Source: Candidatus Pristimantibacillus lignocellulolyticus (lineage in GTDB: Bacteria; Bacillota; Bacilli; Paenibacillales; Paenibacillaceae). Taken from it: a DNA stretch of 64,000 bases. The position numbers were made by a program, and so were the translations under genes. Each line of letters starts with the position of its first letter. The stretch's first letter is position 1. Below the pieces are notes generated by a model. The model was given only the letters and a program-made list of their open reading frames with translations, made no database searches and was not told the DNA's origin. The DNA lies in assembly GCA_023639215.1 (NCBI GenBank), contig CP097899.1, forward strand, positions 3,034,001-3,098,000. Reading direction: 5' to 3'. Shown one piece after another: positions 43,646-52,585 of the stretch.

Positions 43646-44608
43646 TTATTCCTCCAGTCCCCATAACTTGCCTTGCCATGTATTGCGAACTTTAAGCTCG
43701 CGATCAATGCCGTTAAGGACTTCCCATTTCCTCATGCTCCACATTGGCCCAATAATAAGATCTTTTGGTGCATCTCCTGTAAGACGATGAACAGTCATTT
43801 CAGGAGGCAATATTTCAAGCGTGTCGACAATTAGCTTTATATATTCATCCATTTCTAGAAATTGAAGTAGTCCTGCTTCATATTGTTTCACCATTGGTGT
43901 TTTTTTCATAAGATGTAGTAAATGAATTTTTATTCCTTGAACATCCATCTTGGCAACTTGTCTACCAGTTTCAAGCATCATTTCATGCGTTTCTCCAGGT
44001 AGACCATAAATAATATGGGTGCAGACACGGATATTGCGTTCACGCAGGCGTCGCACAGCATCAACGTAACATGCTGTATCATGTGCACGGTTAATTAATA
44101 TAGATGTAGTCTCATGAACAGTTTGCAATCCCATTTCAACCCACAGGTAAGTACGCTCATTCAGCTCAGCCAAATAATCAACAACATCATCTGGCAAGCA
44201 ATCGGGGCGAGTGGCAATAGATAGCCCCACAACTCCAGGCTGATCTAAAATCACTTCAAAGTATTCACGTAACGTCTCTACAGAAGCGTAAGTGTTTGTA
44301 TAAGCTTGGAAATACCCGATATATTTGGCGTTAGGCCATTTTTGATGTTGGCGATCACGAATCTTATTGAATTGAGTAACAAGATCGTCGCGTCTACTTC
44401 CAGCGAAATCACCTGATCCGCGTGCACTGCAAAACGTACAACCACCTTTAGCGATCGATCCATCGCGGTTAGGACATGTGAATCCTGCATCTAGAGTGAC
44501 TTTGAATACTTTAGAATCGAACTCATGTCGCATTTCGTAATTCCAAGTATGAAAATTTTTATCTGCCCAAAGCAGAGGTTGTTCTGAAGTGTTTTGTATA
44601 TTAATCAT
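43646..44608 (-). CDS. ytqA: Radical SAM protein YtqA (TIGR01212 family)
   Basis: A 320-residue radical SAM enzyme. The cluster region reads FTCPNRDGSIAKGGCTFC, followed by AYTNTYASVETLREYFE and THIIYGLPGET, as in the TIGR01212 family. In B. subtilis YtqA and YtqB are reported to act together in tRNA wobble-uridine modification. AAAAGGATG precedes the ATG. First gene of the two-gene unit with mnmM. Confidence 0.88.
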   Translation of the reverse strand: MINIQNTSEQPLLWADKNFHTWNYEMRHEFDSKVFKVTLDAGFTCPNRDGSIAKGGCTFCSARGSGDFAGSRRDDLVTQFNKIRDRQHQKWPNAKYIGYFQAYTNTYASVETLREYFEVILDQPGVVGLSIATRPDCLPDDVVDYLAELNERTYLWVEMGLQTVHETTSILINRAHDTACYVDAVRRLRERNIRVCTHIIYGLPGETHEMMLETGRQVAKMDVQGIKIHLLHLMKKTPMVKQYEAGLLQFLEMDEYIKLIVDTLEILPPEMTVHRLTGDAPKDLIIGPMWSMRKWEVLNGIDRELKVRNTWQGKLWGLEE

Positions 44609-44873
44609 TTTTAATCATCCTTTTCGCTACTTCATCATCAATTGTAACGAAAAACAAGTTGAAAAGCCATGTTTTCGATTGCATAACTTCTATAATGTTC
44701 GGAAATGAATAATAGTGTGGAAATGAAGGTGATGACTTGTTAAAAGTAACATCATGTGTTATATTAAAAGTGCGAGATAACAATAAAAAAACCTAACATT
44801 TACTTTTTGGAAACGGATTCAAATTCGCATAATTTTATCTTCATTTTCATAATATATGATGAGGTGATTAGAG

Positions 44874-45068
44874 ATGAATATGACAAAAATTCCACAAGGC
44901 GATGAAGTATTGACTGTTGAGCTTACAGTAAAGGAGCTTATTGCTCTAACTGGAGTGCGTTTCAATGATAACAATTCTTTGAAAGTGTCGGCTCACAAAA
45001 AATTGAATAGTGCACTTGAACAAACGATGAACAAAGATAGCTCTCACGAGCGTGCGTATTATTTGTAA
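44874..45068 (+). CDS. Small protein, 64 residues, function unknown
   Basis: Begins MNMTKIPQGDEVLTVELTVKELIALTG and is soluble with mixed charge; no motif is recognised. GATGAGGTGATTAGAG precedes the ATG and a hairpin terminator follows about 60 bases after the stop, so it is likely a real free-standing gene. The 266-bp spacer upstream shows no other feature. Confidence 0.6.
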   Translation: MNMTKIPQGDEVLTVELTVKELIALTGVRFNDNNSLKVSAHKKLNSALEQTMNKDSSHERAYYL

Positions 45069-45129
45069 CAGCTAACTAAATCGAAGAGCGACGGCTGTAG
45101 CATCAGTAACGTCGCCTACATAATAATAT

Positions 45130-45171
45130 TAAAGACTGGTAGGAGGGATTCTTCCGTATCGGTCTTTTTTG
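45130..45171 (+). terminator. Terminator after the 64-residue gene
   Basis: TAAAGACTGGTAGGAGG pairs imperfectly with TTCCGTATCGGTCTTT and is followed by TTTTTT. Confidence 0.75.
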
Positions 45172-45346
45172 TTGTCATCTGAAAAGTTGTTCTATTGTAT
45201 CGAGCTGGAATTTTGATCTTTCCTTTTGCTGCACTTATCTGGTAATATGCATAATAAATCGGAAAGTTCTTTACAAGCAAGCAATTGTTAGGCACAATAA
45301 TATCTGATAATACTATGGACTTGAACATAATGAAGGAGATATAACA

Positions 45347-46060
45347 ATGCGTCTTAGAGGGAGAAAAGGAATTCTTGAAAGCATAGAGTCACAAACTGAC
45401 TTATGTGTGCTTGATGCTTCTCAATATAAAGGGAAATGGCATGAATTTTTTGGTAACGATCGTCCGATCTATGTAGAGTTAGGGATGGGAAAAGGTCAAT
45501 TCATTAGTCAAATGAGTGTACGCAATCCTGAAATTAATTATATCGGTGTTGATATGTATGATGAACTTATTCGTCGTGCTAGTGAGAAAGGCCGTATTGC
45601 TTGGGAGGAAAAAGGTGAAGAAACACCTCCAAACTTAGCGTTACTTCGTGCAAATATCGAAAATATCGACGAGATGTTTGAAGATAATGAACTAGAACGA
45701 ATTTATCTTAACTTTAGTGATCCATGGCCAAAGAGCAAACATGCGCGTCGTCGTTTAACTCATCCTCGCTTTGTCGAAAAGTATATAAACAAACTTAATA
45801 CTCGTGGGGAAATTCATTTCAAAACGGACTCGCAATCATTGTTTGATTTCTCATTGAATAGTTTTGCAGATATGGAATTAGTAATGCGCAACATTTCGCT
45901 TAATCTTCATAAGGACGAGCCCCGTGAAGATCTTGTATTTACTGAATACGAGACGAAGTTCTATCATCTAGGACAACCTATTCACCGAGTTGAAGTTGTT
46001 ATTGGTGAAGATGTATTAAAAGAACATCGCGAACAAAAGAAAACAAAATACCGTATGTAG
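45347..46060 (+). CDS. trmB: tRNA (guanine-N7-)-methyltransferase
   Basis: A 237-residue SAM enzyme that makes m7G46 in tRNA. The SAM motif VELGMGKGQFISQ, the acidic VDMYDELIRRA segment and the family hallmark NFSDPWPKSKHARRRLTHPRFV are all present. GAAGGAGAT precedes the ATG. A strong terminator follows. Confidence 0.95.
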   Translation: MRLRGRKGILESIESQTDLCVLDASQYKGKWHEFFGNDRPIYVELGMGKGQFISQMSVRNPEINYIGVDMYDELIRRASEKGRIAWEEKGEETPPNLALLRANIENIDEMFEDNELERIYLNFSDPWPKSKHARRRLTHPRFVEKYINKLNTRGEIHFKTDSQSLFDFSLNSFADMELVMRNISLNLHKDEPREDLVFTEYETKFYHLGQPIHRVEVVIGEDVLKEHREQKKTKYRM

Positions 46061-46151
46061 TTAATTAATCTTACGGTGAACGAGTATAAAAAGTTGCAAA
46101 AGACAACAAAGATTTTGTCTAGTCACTACAAATAATGTAGAAATTTTAATC

Positions 46152-46210
46152 TAAAAAAGCTATCAGTAGCATGTCCCAATGTGGAGACTATGCCATGATA
46201 GCTTTTTTTA
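46152..46210 (+). terminator. Bidirectional terminator between trmB and PAP2 genes
   Basis: AAAAAAGCTATCA and CATGATAGCTTTTTTT form a stem with a partly paired inner loop; A and T runs on both sides fit the convergent neighbours. Confidence 0.85.
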
Positions 46211-46260
46211 ATATGATTTCTTTCGCTATTATCGATCAATTACTACGTTGACAAGTGATG

Positions 46261-46827
46261 CTAGATCCCGGAAGAACTATGCCAGAAAAATTCAACAGCA
46301 TAAGCAGTGATAGTGCCAATTACTCCGCCTGCTAAAATATCTGATGGATAATGTAATCCTAGATACATACGTGACCAAGCAACAGATAATGCGACAATTA
46401 ATGCCAGTGGTACAACGATGAAAGGTAATAACGAAGCATTGAGTAAAATTGGAACAATCAGAGCAAATATGGCTGTTGTATGCCCAGAAGGGAATGAAGG
46501 ATCTTCTAGTGGCTTTAAGCCAATGTTTACATCAGGCAAGGACTGATATGGTCGTAAACGTCTGAATTTATGTTTTAATAGGGCGACGGGAATATGGCTG
46601 ATCGCCAAAGTAGTTAGGCATTTCCAACCAATTGCAGCTATTTCGCCTTTTGCGGCAATAGCTAACAATAAAGAAAAGCTAATGGTAAAAGTAGCTCCGC
46701 CAAGATGAGTGATAATGTTCATCCAATTATGCATAAAGCGAAATGCCATGTGGTGTGATAGTCTTCGATTGGCCCATATTAACAATCGTTCCTCATGGGT
46801 CCTCAACCGACTAATCCATTTTTTCAT
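46261..46827 (-). CDS. PAP2 family membrane phosphatase
   Basis: A protein of 188 residues with five to six membrane segments. The three PAP2 motifs are clear: KHKFRRLRPYQ (C1), PSGHT (C2) and SRMYLGLHYPSD (C3). It probably dephosphorylates undecaprenyl pyrophosphate or phosphatidylglycerol phosphate at the membrane surface. I start at ATG 46827, nine bases after GGAAGG; an ATG nine bases earlier abuts that site and is unlikely. The 386-bp gap to the next gene holds no recognisable gene, only AT-rich spacer and an ATAGCC/GGCTAT hairpin near 47073-47090. Confidence 0.87.
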   Translation of the reverse strand: MKKWISRLRTHEERLLIWANRRLSHHMAFRFMHNWMNIITHLGGATFTISFSLLLAIAAKGEIAAIGWKCLTTLAISHIPVALLKHKFRRLRPYQSLPDVNIGLKPLEDPSFPSGHTTAIFALIVPILLNASLLPFIVVPLALIVALSVAWSRMYLGLHYPSDILAGGVIGTITAYAVEFFWHSSSGI

Positions 46828-47212
46828 TCGATACATCCTTCCAAATATAAAACTCAGTATGACTCAAGTTGTAATCGAGTTCTTTTTTACATGTATACTA
46901 TACCATTTTAGTTTTAAGTATGGGTAATAGAAACTTTTAATTATGGTAAACCTAACAAATAAACGGAATGATCCCTTTCCTTGAAGTCAAATATGTGAGA
47001 ATGGGATGTTTTCGTAGCATTGTAAAGGAAAAGTGAAGATTGTTCACGATGCAAACGCTTTTATAGCCTAATGTGGCTATTATAGACCTTTTTTTCATTT
47101 TGACAAGAGTGATAGTTACCATGCACAATCAAAAGGTTATTAAAGTTTCATGAAGGATAATAAAAATTCTTCAAACACAGAGAGAAAGAGTATTAAAAGG
47201 GGGCGATACAAC

Positions 47213-48448
47213 ATGGTTATGACAGTAGCATTTCTTGTAGTTCAAGTTCTGCTGGCAATCATTGCGGTATACCAATTTTCTTTATCAATGTTTGGTTTCA
47301 AGAAAAATAAAAGTAGACCAAAACAGAAACCGCAAAAATCATTCGCTGTGCTTGTAGCGGCGCATAACGAAGAAAAAGTAGTAGGGGCGTTAATTGAAAA
47401 TCTAAAAGCAATGGATTATCCAACTGAATTGTATGACGTTTTTGTAATCTGTGACAATTGTACGGACGGTACAGCAGATATCGTACGCCAACATGGTGTA
47501 TATGCTTGCGAACGAACAAATTTAGAACAACGTGGTAAAGGATTCGCTATTGAATGGATGTTGAAGGAATTATGGGCTAAGCCTCGTCAATATGATGCAG
47601 TTGTCATGTTTGATGCGGATAACTTAGTTAACCACGATTTCTTAAGTTTAATGAATGATGATCTATGTGCAGATTACAAAGTAATTCAAGGTTACCTTGA
47701 TACAAAAAATCCCGATGATTCTTGGGTAACAGCTGCTTATGCGATTACGTATTGGTATTGTAATCGTCTTTGGCAGTTATCTCGTACGAATTTGAAAATG
47801 AGTAATTTCTTAGGTGGTACAGGGATGTGCTTCGATACCAACTTGTTGAAAGAAATGGGTTGGGGTGCAACGAGCTTAGTTGAAGATTTAGAGTTCTCTA
47901 TGCGTTGTGTGCAGCGTAACGTATACCCAGTCTTGAATTATGATGCAAAAGTTTACGATGAAAAACCGGTTACTTTTAAAGCATCAGCTCGTCAACGCTT
48001 ACGCTGGATGCAAGGTCATTTCAACGTAGCTAAAAAATTCTTTTTCCCGCTATTATGGGCAGGGATTAAAGAACGTAATCTTACAAAAGTTGATGCTGCA
48101 GTTTATTCTTTCTCTGTATACAATACACTTATAGGTTTCTTATTAACGGTGATATTGTGGATTGATATAATTATTCCAGCAGACAATGTAATTTTCTCAA
48201 TCTATGGTGCGATGCCACTTTGGATCCTTACCATTGTTATCGGTGCAGCAGTTTTACAATTCCCTGCAGCAATGATGATGGAAAAAGTGAAGTCGTGGAA
48301 AATGTTTGGCCATCTATTCACTTTACCTTTCTTCTTAATTTCATGGTTCCCAATTACTTTCTATGCGTTCTTCACACAGAACAACAAAGTATGGAGCCAT
48401 ACAGAACATACACGAGTTGTACGTATTGAAGAAGTTAGAAGTAAGTAA
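47213..48448 (+). CDS. Family 2 glycosyltransferase, processive membrane type
   Basis: A protein of about 411 residues. An N-terminal membrane segment (VAFLVVQVLLAIIAVYQFSL) is followed by the GT2 domain with VLVAAHNEEKVVGALIENL, the metal site FDADN and the product-binding motif RQRLRWMQGH (QxxRW), then several C-terminal membrane segments. The set matches processive polysaccharide synthases such as B. subtilis YdaM. It stands alone here, without accessory exopolysaccharide genes. I start at ATG 47213 because AAAAGGGGG precedes it. Confidence 0.87.
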   Translation: MVMTVAFLVVQVLLAIIAVYQFSLSMFGFKKNKSRPKQKPQKSFAVLVAAHNEEKVVGALIENLKAMDYPTELYDVFVICDNCTDGTADIVRQHGVYACERTNLEQRGKGFAIEWMLKELWAKPRQYDAVVMFDADNLVNHDFLSLMNDDLCADYKVIQGYLDTKNPDDSWVTAAYAITYWYCNRLWQLSRTNLKMSNFLGGTGMCFDTNLLKEMGWGATSLVEDLEFSMRCVQRNVYPVLNYDAKVYDEKPVTFKASARQRLRWMQGHFNVAKKFFFPLLWAGIKERNLTKVDAAVYSFSVYNTLIGFLLTVILWIDIIIPADNVIFSIYGAMPLWILTIVIGAAVLQFPAAMMMEKVKSWKMFGHLFTLPFFLISWFPITFYAFFTQNNKVWSHTEHTRVVRIEEVRSK

Positions 48449-48481
48449 TCAGAAGTATATGTTGTAATTATGGGCAAATGT

Positions 48482-48510
48482 TTGACATGTGATCCGAGTT
48501 ATGATATATT
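48482..48510 (+). promoter_or_regulatory. Promoter of the infC operon
   Basis: TTGACA (48482-48487) and TATATT (48505-48510) are spaced by 17 bp, a strong sigma-A promoter placing the transcript start near 48517. Confidence 0.85.
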
Positions 48511-48516
48511 ATCTAA

Positions 48517-48692
48517 GGATTATTAATTGAATACATTGCACAAGTAGAAGCACCCGCTTCTCACCTGTTCGGTACGAACTGACTGGTAGCGATGAACGAA
48601 TGCAGAATAATCGGATGGTTAAACATTCGATTTCGATGATACATTACGTTTATAGGATGCGGGTTCAATTGAACTCGCATCCTATATTTTTG
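48517..48692 (+). ncRNA. L20-type leader with attenuator of the infC operon
   Basis: The untranslated leader contains AGAAGCACCCGCTTCTCACC, as in Bacillus infC leaders, and several paired segments. It ends in a strong terminator at 48651-48692: TATAGGATGCG pairs with CGCATCCTATA around GTTCAATTGAAC, followed by TTTTT. In B. subtilis, free L20 binds the leader and promotes termination, lowering infC-rpmI-rplT expression. The same control is inferred here from position and structure. Confidence 0.75.
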
Positions 48693-48720
48693 TGCAGGTA
48701 ATATAATTTGGAGGTGGAAC

Positions 48721-49239
48721 ATTATTAGCAGAGAACATCAAATCAACGACGAAATTCGCGCTCGTGAGGTTCGTTTAGTTGGTCCAGAGAGTGAACAAAT
48801 TGGAATCAAGCCATTACGTGAAGCATTACAAATGGCGATTGAATTGAATCTTGATCTTGTTAACGTTGCTCCAACAGCGAAACCACCAGTATGTCGTATT
48901 ATGGACTATGGTAAGTTCCGTTATGAACAACAGAAGAAAGAAAAAGAAGCACGCAAAAACCAAAAAGTTGTTGATATAAAAGAAGTTTGGTTCCGTGCAA
49001 ACATTGATGAACATGATTATCAAACTAAATTCCGTAATGTTGTGAAATTCTTGAACGAAGGCGACAAAGTGAAAGCTTCTGTTCGTTTCCGTGGTCGTGA
49101 AATTGCACATGCTGATTTAGGGAAAAAGATTTTAGATCGTTTACAAAAAGAGGTTGCCGAAATATGCAATGTTGAGCGCGCTCCTAAGCTTGAAGGCCGG
49201 AGCATGATTATGATTTTGGCACCAAAAAGCAATGCCTAA
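48721..49239 (+). CDS. infC: Translation initiation factor IF-3 with ATT start codon
   Basis: A 172-residue factor that dissociates ribosomes and checks start codons. The N-terminal half runs MISREHQINDEIRAREVRLVG and the core has KPPVCRIMDYGKFRYEQQKKEKEARKNQK in short recognisable pieces. No ATG is available near the true N-terminus; the conserved start falls on ATT at 48721, six bases after GGAGG, followed by ATT AGC as in B. subtilis infC. A rare start allows IF-3 to limit its own synthesis. Followed by rpmI and rplT. Confidence 0.93.
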   Translation: MISREHQINDEIRAREVRLVGPESEQIGIKPLREALQMAIELNLDLVNVAPTAKPPVCRIMDYGKFRYEQQKKEKEARKNQKVVDIKEVWFRANIDEHDYQTKFRNVVKFLNEGDKVKASVRFRGREIAHADLGKKILDRLQKEVAEICNVERAPKLEGRSMIMILAPKSNA

Positions 49240-49272
49240 ACTTATGTATAACTTTTAAGGAGGATAATTACA

Positions 49273-49473
49273 ATGCCCAAGATGAAAACGCATAGCAGTC
49301 TTAAAGACCGCTTCAAAATTACTGGTACAGGTAAAGTTAAACGTTACAAAGCTTACAGAAACCATTTGCTTTCTCACAAATCAGGACGTCAAAAACGTGT
49401 TCTTGCTGGTCAACCATTGATGGCAGCTGGCGACGTTCGTCGTATTCAGCAAGGTCTTTCTAATCTTAAATAA
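49273..49473 (+). CDS. rpmI: Ribosomal protein bL35
   Basis: A 66-residue basic protein of the large subunit: MPKMKTHSSLKDRFKITGTG and HLLSHKSGRQKR are typical. AAGGAGGAT precedes the ATG. It lies between infC and rplT, 33 bases after the infC stop, in the standard order. Confidence 0.97.
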   Translation: MPKMKTHSSLKDRFKITGTGKVKRYKAYRNHLLSHKSGRQKRVLAGQPLMAAGDVRRIQQGLSNLK

Positions 49474-49517
49474 TTATTGAACAATAAATCGATTATACCT
49501 TCAGGAGGTTACTATTC

Positions 49518-49877
49518 ATGGCAAGAGTTAAAGGCGGATTTGTCCGTACACGTCGTCGTAAAAAAATTCTTAAATTAGCTAAAGGTTACTTTGGTTCGAA
49601 GCATCGCTTATTTAAATCGGCTAAGGAGCAAGTTGGTCACTCATTAATGTATGCTTACCGTGACCGTCGTAACAAAAAACGTGATTTCCGTAGACTTTGG
49701 ATCGTTCGTATCAATGCTGCTGCACGTATGAACGGCATCTCTTATAGCAAATTAATGCATGGTTTGAAACTTGCAGGCGTTGAAGTTAACCGTAAAATGT
49801 TAGCTGAACTAGCTGTTAACGATATTGCATCTTTCAATTCTTTAGCAAAAGTTGCAAAAGAAAAAGTTGGCGCTTAG
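49518..49877 (+). CDS. rplT: Ribosomal protein bL20
   Basis: A 119-residue basic protein that helps assemble 23S rRNA and represses its own operon through the leader. MARVKGGFVRTRRRKKILKL and YRDRRNKKRDFRRLWIVRINAA are diagnostic. CAGGAGGT precedes the ATG. Last gene of the operon, followed by a terminator. Confidence 0.97.
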   Translation: MARVKGGFVRTRRRKKILKLAKGYFGSKHRLFKSAKEQVGHSLMYAYRDRRNKKRDFRRLWIVRINAAARMNGISYSKLMHGLKLAGVEVNRKMLAELAVNDIASFNSLAKVAKEKVGA

Positions 49878-49894
49878 TCGTTAACTTCTAAATA

Positions 49895-49939
49895 GAGGCT
49901 CTAATTATCTTTTTGATGAGATAATTAGAGCCTTTTTTG
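49895..49939 (+). terminator. Terminator of the infC operon
   Basis: AGGCTCTAATTATCT pairs with AGATAATTAGAGCCT around TTTTGATG and is followed by a T run. Confidence 0.93.
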
Positions 49940-50021
49940 TTGTGTAGACGGACATACATACAGTCCTGTCCGCGGTAAGATGCATATACTGTCCTATCGA
50001 ATAGAGGAGGTGTCTTATCAA

Positions 50022-50372
50022 GTGAAAAACTTAGCAAAGAAAGACTTTGAACAGTATGTAGGTAAACATATATATATTGAAAAAGCTAATGGTAAAAAAG
50101 TAAAAGGAAAACTTGTTGCGGTAGACGGAAATCGTATATTTCTAGCGCCGCTTACAGCAGATAATAATAAAAAAGTAGAAACTAAATTTTTATTTTGTTT
50201 CTTTATTTTTGGTATCATTGCAGTTGGACTATTAGCATTTCTAGTTTGCTCATGCTGTGGAGCACGTCGTGGACGCTGTGGCTGTGGTTGCGGGTTTCAG
50301 CGTCGTCGACCTTGTGGATGTAACAGATGTAGACGTAGAAAAAGATTTCACAGAAGACGTAGATTTGCATAA
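50022..50372 (+). CDS. Membrane protein with Sm-like head and Cys/Arg-rich tail, 116 residues
   Basis: Starts GTG at 50022 after GAGGAGGT. Residues 1-50 (YVGKHIYIEKANGKKVKGKL then VAVDGNRIFLAPL) look like a small Sm-like or beta-barrel domain; one membrane segment follows (FLFCFFIFGIIAVGLLAFLVC). The last ~40 residues are almost all C, R, G and K (CCGARRGRCGCGCG; RRRPCGCNRCRRRKRF). The head resembles small proteins seen near spore-coat genes in Paenibacillus, but I am not sure. It may bind metal or nucleic acid at the membrane or in the spore coat. Confidence 0.65.
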   Translation: MKNLAKKDFEQYVGKHIYIEKANGKKVKGKLVAVDGNRIFLAPLTADNNKKVETKFLFCFFIFGIIAVGLLAFLVCSCCGARRGRCGCGCGFQRRRPCGCNRCRRRKRFHRRRRFA

Positions 50373-50417
50373 AATAGAAATAAAATGTTAAACTTATAAA
50401 AGAATAACTATAGGTTA

Positions 50418-50446
50418 TTGACGGATGTGTTTAATCGTCATATAAT
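50418..50446 (+). promoter_or_regulatory. Promoter of the ilv T-box transcript
   Basis: TTGACG (50418-50423) and TATAAT (50441-50446) are 17 bp apart, a strong sigma-A promoter upstream of the T-box leader. Confidence 0.85.
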
Positions 50447-50452
50447 AATGAA

Positions 50453-50821
50453 AAGTAATATCCAATGTATATTTATACTATCTACGATATAAAGCAATCG
50501 GCAATGATGAGGAAAAAGTATTTAGGGCTCTACTGCTCAGAGAGTATTGGATTAGCTGAAACCAATACCAGAATCCCTATATTACGAAGTCGCCTCTGAG
50601 CTATTTCCCTGAAAAGTGTTTGATTAGGGGGATTCGCATGGCAAGCGTTAAAGTGCCTATGGTAGGAAGTTCCATGTTTATTTATGCATGACTCTTACCT
50701 GTTGAGGTTGTCTACTGAGAAGTGGATAACGAATTTGGGTGGTACCACGGAAGATAAACCTTTCGTCCCTGTACACTTTCATGAAAATGATTGTGGGCAG
50801 AGACGGAAGGTTTTTTTGTTT
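50453..50821 (+). ncRNA. T-box leader of the ilvBNC genes, specifier probably GTC (valine)
   Basis: A tRNA-sensing leader. The T-box TGGGTGGTACCACGG lies at 50736-50750. Upstream are the stem I distal parts (AGAGAGTATTGG, GCTGAAACC). Downstream the terminator AAACCTTTCGTCC pairs with the GACGGAAGGTTT arm at about 50800-50812. The specifier position follows the conserved GAA (50586-50588) and precedes GCCTCTGAGC, giving GTC at 50589-50591, a valine codon. Uncharged tRNA would favour read-through into ilvB. The T-box call is firm; the specifier reading is moderate. Confidence 0.88.
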
Positions 50822-50839
50822 TCGAGAGGAGGAATATAA

Positions 50840-52585
50840 ATGACAACAACAAACGTTACAACGAAATCAAGAGAAGAGCTAATCGAAAAATTTTCTAAAC
50901 CAGAGGTAATTTCAGGTTCTGAAATACTACTAAGAAGCTTATTACTTGAGGGAGTAGATTGTGTATTCGGATATCCAGGTGGCGCAGTTCTTTATATATA
51001 TGATGCAATGCACGGAAATCCAGATTTCAACCATCTACTAACAAGACATGAACAAGGCGCTATCCATGCAGCTGATGGATATGCCCGTGCTAGTGGTAAA
51101 GTAGGCGTATGTATAGCGACCTCTGGACCAGGAGCAACAAATCTTGTAACAGGTATCGCAACAGCATATATGGATTCCGTACCAATGGTTGTAATTACAG
51201 GAAACGTTATTAGTACATTAATCGGTACAGACGCTTTCCAAGAGGCTGATATTACAGGAATTACAATGCCAATTACGAAGCACAGTTATTTGGTTCGTGA
51301 TGTTGAAGATTTACCAAGAGTTATTCACGAAGCATTCCATATTGCTAATAGTGGTCGTAAAGGTCCAGTATTAATTGATATTCCTAAAGATGTATCTGCT
51401 GCGAAAACATTGTTTAAGCCGGTTAACGAAGTTAGTATTCGTGGCTACAATCCAACGGTATCACCGAATAAGCTGCAAGTTGATAAAATGATTAAAGCAA
51501 TTAAAGAAGCAAAACGCCCGATCATTCTTGCTGGTGGCGGTGTAGTCTACTCTGGTGCTCATGAACAACTTCTTGAGTTCGTTCTGAAAACAGAAATTCC
51601 GATTACAACTACGCTACTAGGTCTTGGTGGGTTCCCAAGTGGTAACGATTTATGGCTTGGAATGCCAGGAATGCATGGTACTTACACTGCAAACACGTCA
51701 ATACAAAAAGCGGATTTATTAATCAACATTGGTGCTCGTTTTGATGATCGTGTAACAGGTAAGCTAAGTGGTTTTGCTCCACTTGCAAAAATTGTTCATA
51801 TCGATATCGACCCAGCTGAAATTGGTAAAAACGTGCATGCAGACATTCCAATCGTTGGTGATGTTAAAACTGTACTTGAAGTTGCAAACCAAACGGCAAC
51901 TCGTGCTAATCTTGCAGATGAGTGGAGACAGGAAGTGCTTGCTTCTAAGAAGCAACATCCATTCCAATACAAAGATTCAGATACAGAACTTAAGCCTCAA
52001 TGGGTTGTTGAATTAATTCATGAAACAACTAATGGTGATGCTATTGTAACAACTGACGTTGGTCAACATCAGATGTGGGCAGCTCAGTATTATAAATTCA
52101 ATAAACCACGTTCATGGGTTACTTCGGGTGGTCTAGGAACAATGGGCTTTGGATTCCCATCTGCAATTGGTGCTCAAATGGCCAATCCTGATCGTCTAGT
52201 TGTATCAATCAACGGTGACGGCGGTATGCAGATGTGTGCTCAAGAATTAGCGATCTGTGCAATTAATAACATCCCAGTAAAAGTTGTTATTCTGAATAAC
52301 CAAGTGTTGGGTATGGTTCGTCAATGGCAAGAGCTTATTCACGAAAACAGATTTAGTCATATTGACTTAGCTGGTAGTCCTGATTTTGTTAAACTTGCTG
52401 AAGCATATGGAGTTAAAGGCTTCCGTGCAACGAACAAAGAAGAATCTCGCAAAGTTTGGGAAGAGGCTATGAATCATCCTGGACCTGCGGTAGTAGAATT
52501 TGTTGTTCGTCGTGACGAGAACGTATATCCGATGGTTGCTCAAGGAAGCACAATCGATCAAATGATCATGGGGGATGCAGAATGA
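50840..52585 (+). CDS. ilvB: Acetolactate synthase, catalytic subunit
   Basis: First common enzyme of valine, leucine and isoleucine synthesis; needs ThDP, FAD and magnesium. The 581-residue chain has the ThDP glutamate in LLTRHEQGAIHAADGYARAS, the FAD region in the middle, and the GDGGMQMCAQELAICAINN metal motif. GAGAGGAGG precedes the ATG. Controlled by the T-box leader; its end overlaps ilvN by four bases (ATGA). Confidence 0.96.
   Translation: MTTTNVTTKSREELIEKFSKPEVISGSEILLRSLLLEGVDCVFGYPGGAVLYIYDAMHGNPDFNHLLTRHEQGAIHAADGYARASGKVGVCIATSGPGATNLVTGIATAYMDSVPMVVITGNVISTLIGTDAFQEADITGITMPITKHSYLVRDVEDLPRVIHEAFHIANSGRKGPVLIDIPKDVSAAKTLFKPVNEVSIRGYNPTVSPNKLQVDKMIKAIKEAKRPIILAGGGVVYSGAHEQLLEFVLKTEIPITTTLLGLGGFPSGNDLWLGMPGMHGTYTANTSIQKADLLINIGARFDDRVTGKLSGFAPLAKIVHIDIDPAEIGKNVHADIPIVGDVKTVLEVANQTATRANLADEWRQEVLASKKQHPFQYKDSDTELKPQWVVELIHETTNGDAIVTTDVGQHQMWAAQYYKFNKPRSWVTSGGLGTMGFGFPSAIGAQMANPDRLVVSINGDGGMQMCAQELAICAINNIPVKVVILNNQVLGMVRQWQELIHENRFSHIDLAGSPDFVKLAEAYGVKGFRATNKEESRKVWEEAMNHPGPAVVEFVVRRDENVYPMVAQGSTIDQMIMGDAE

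Noticed and set aside
46828..47212. c-di-GMP riboswitch before the GT2 gene
   Set aside because: I looked for the conserved GEMM core because of the YdaM-like product, but did not find it.
48832..49239. ATG at 48832 as infC start
   Set aside because: It would remove the conserved N-terminal domain of IF-3; the conserved sequence continues upstream to the ATT at 48721.
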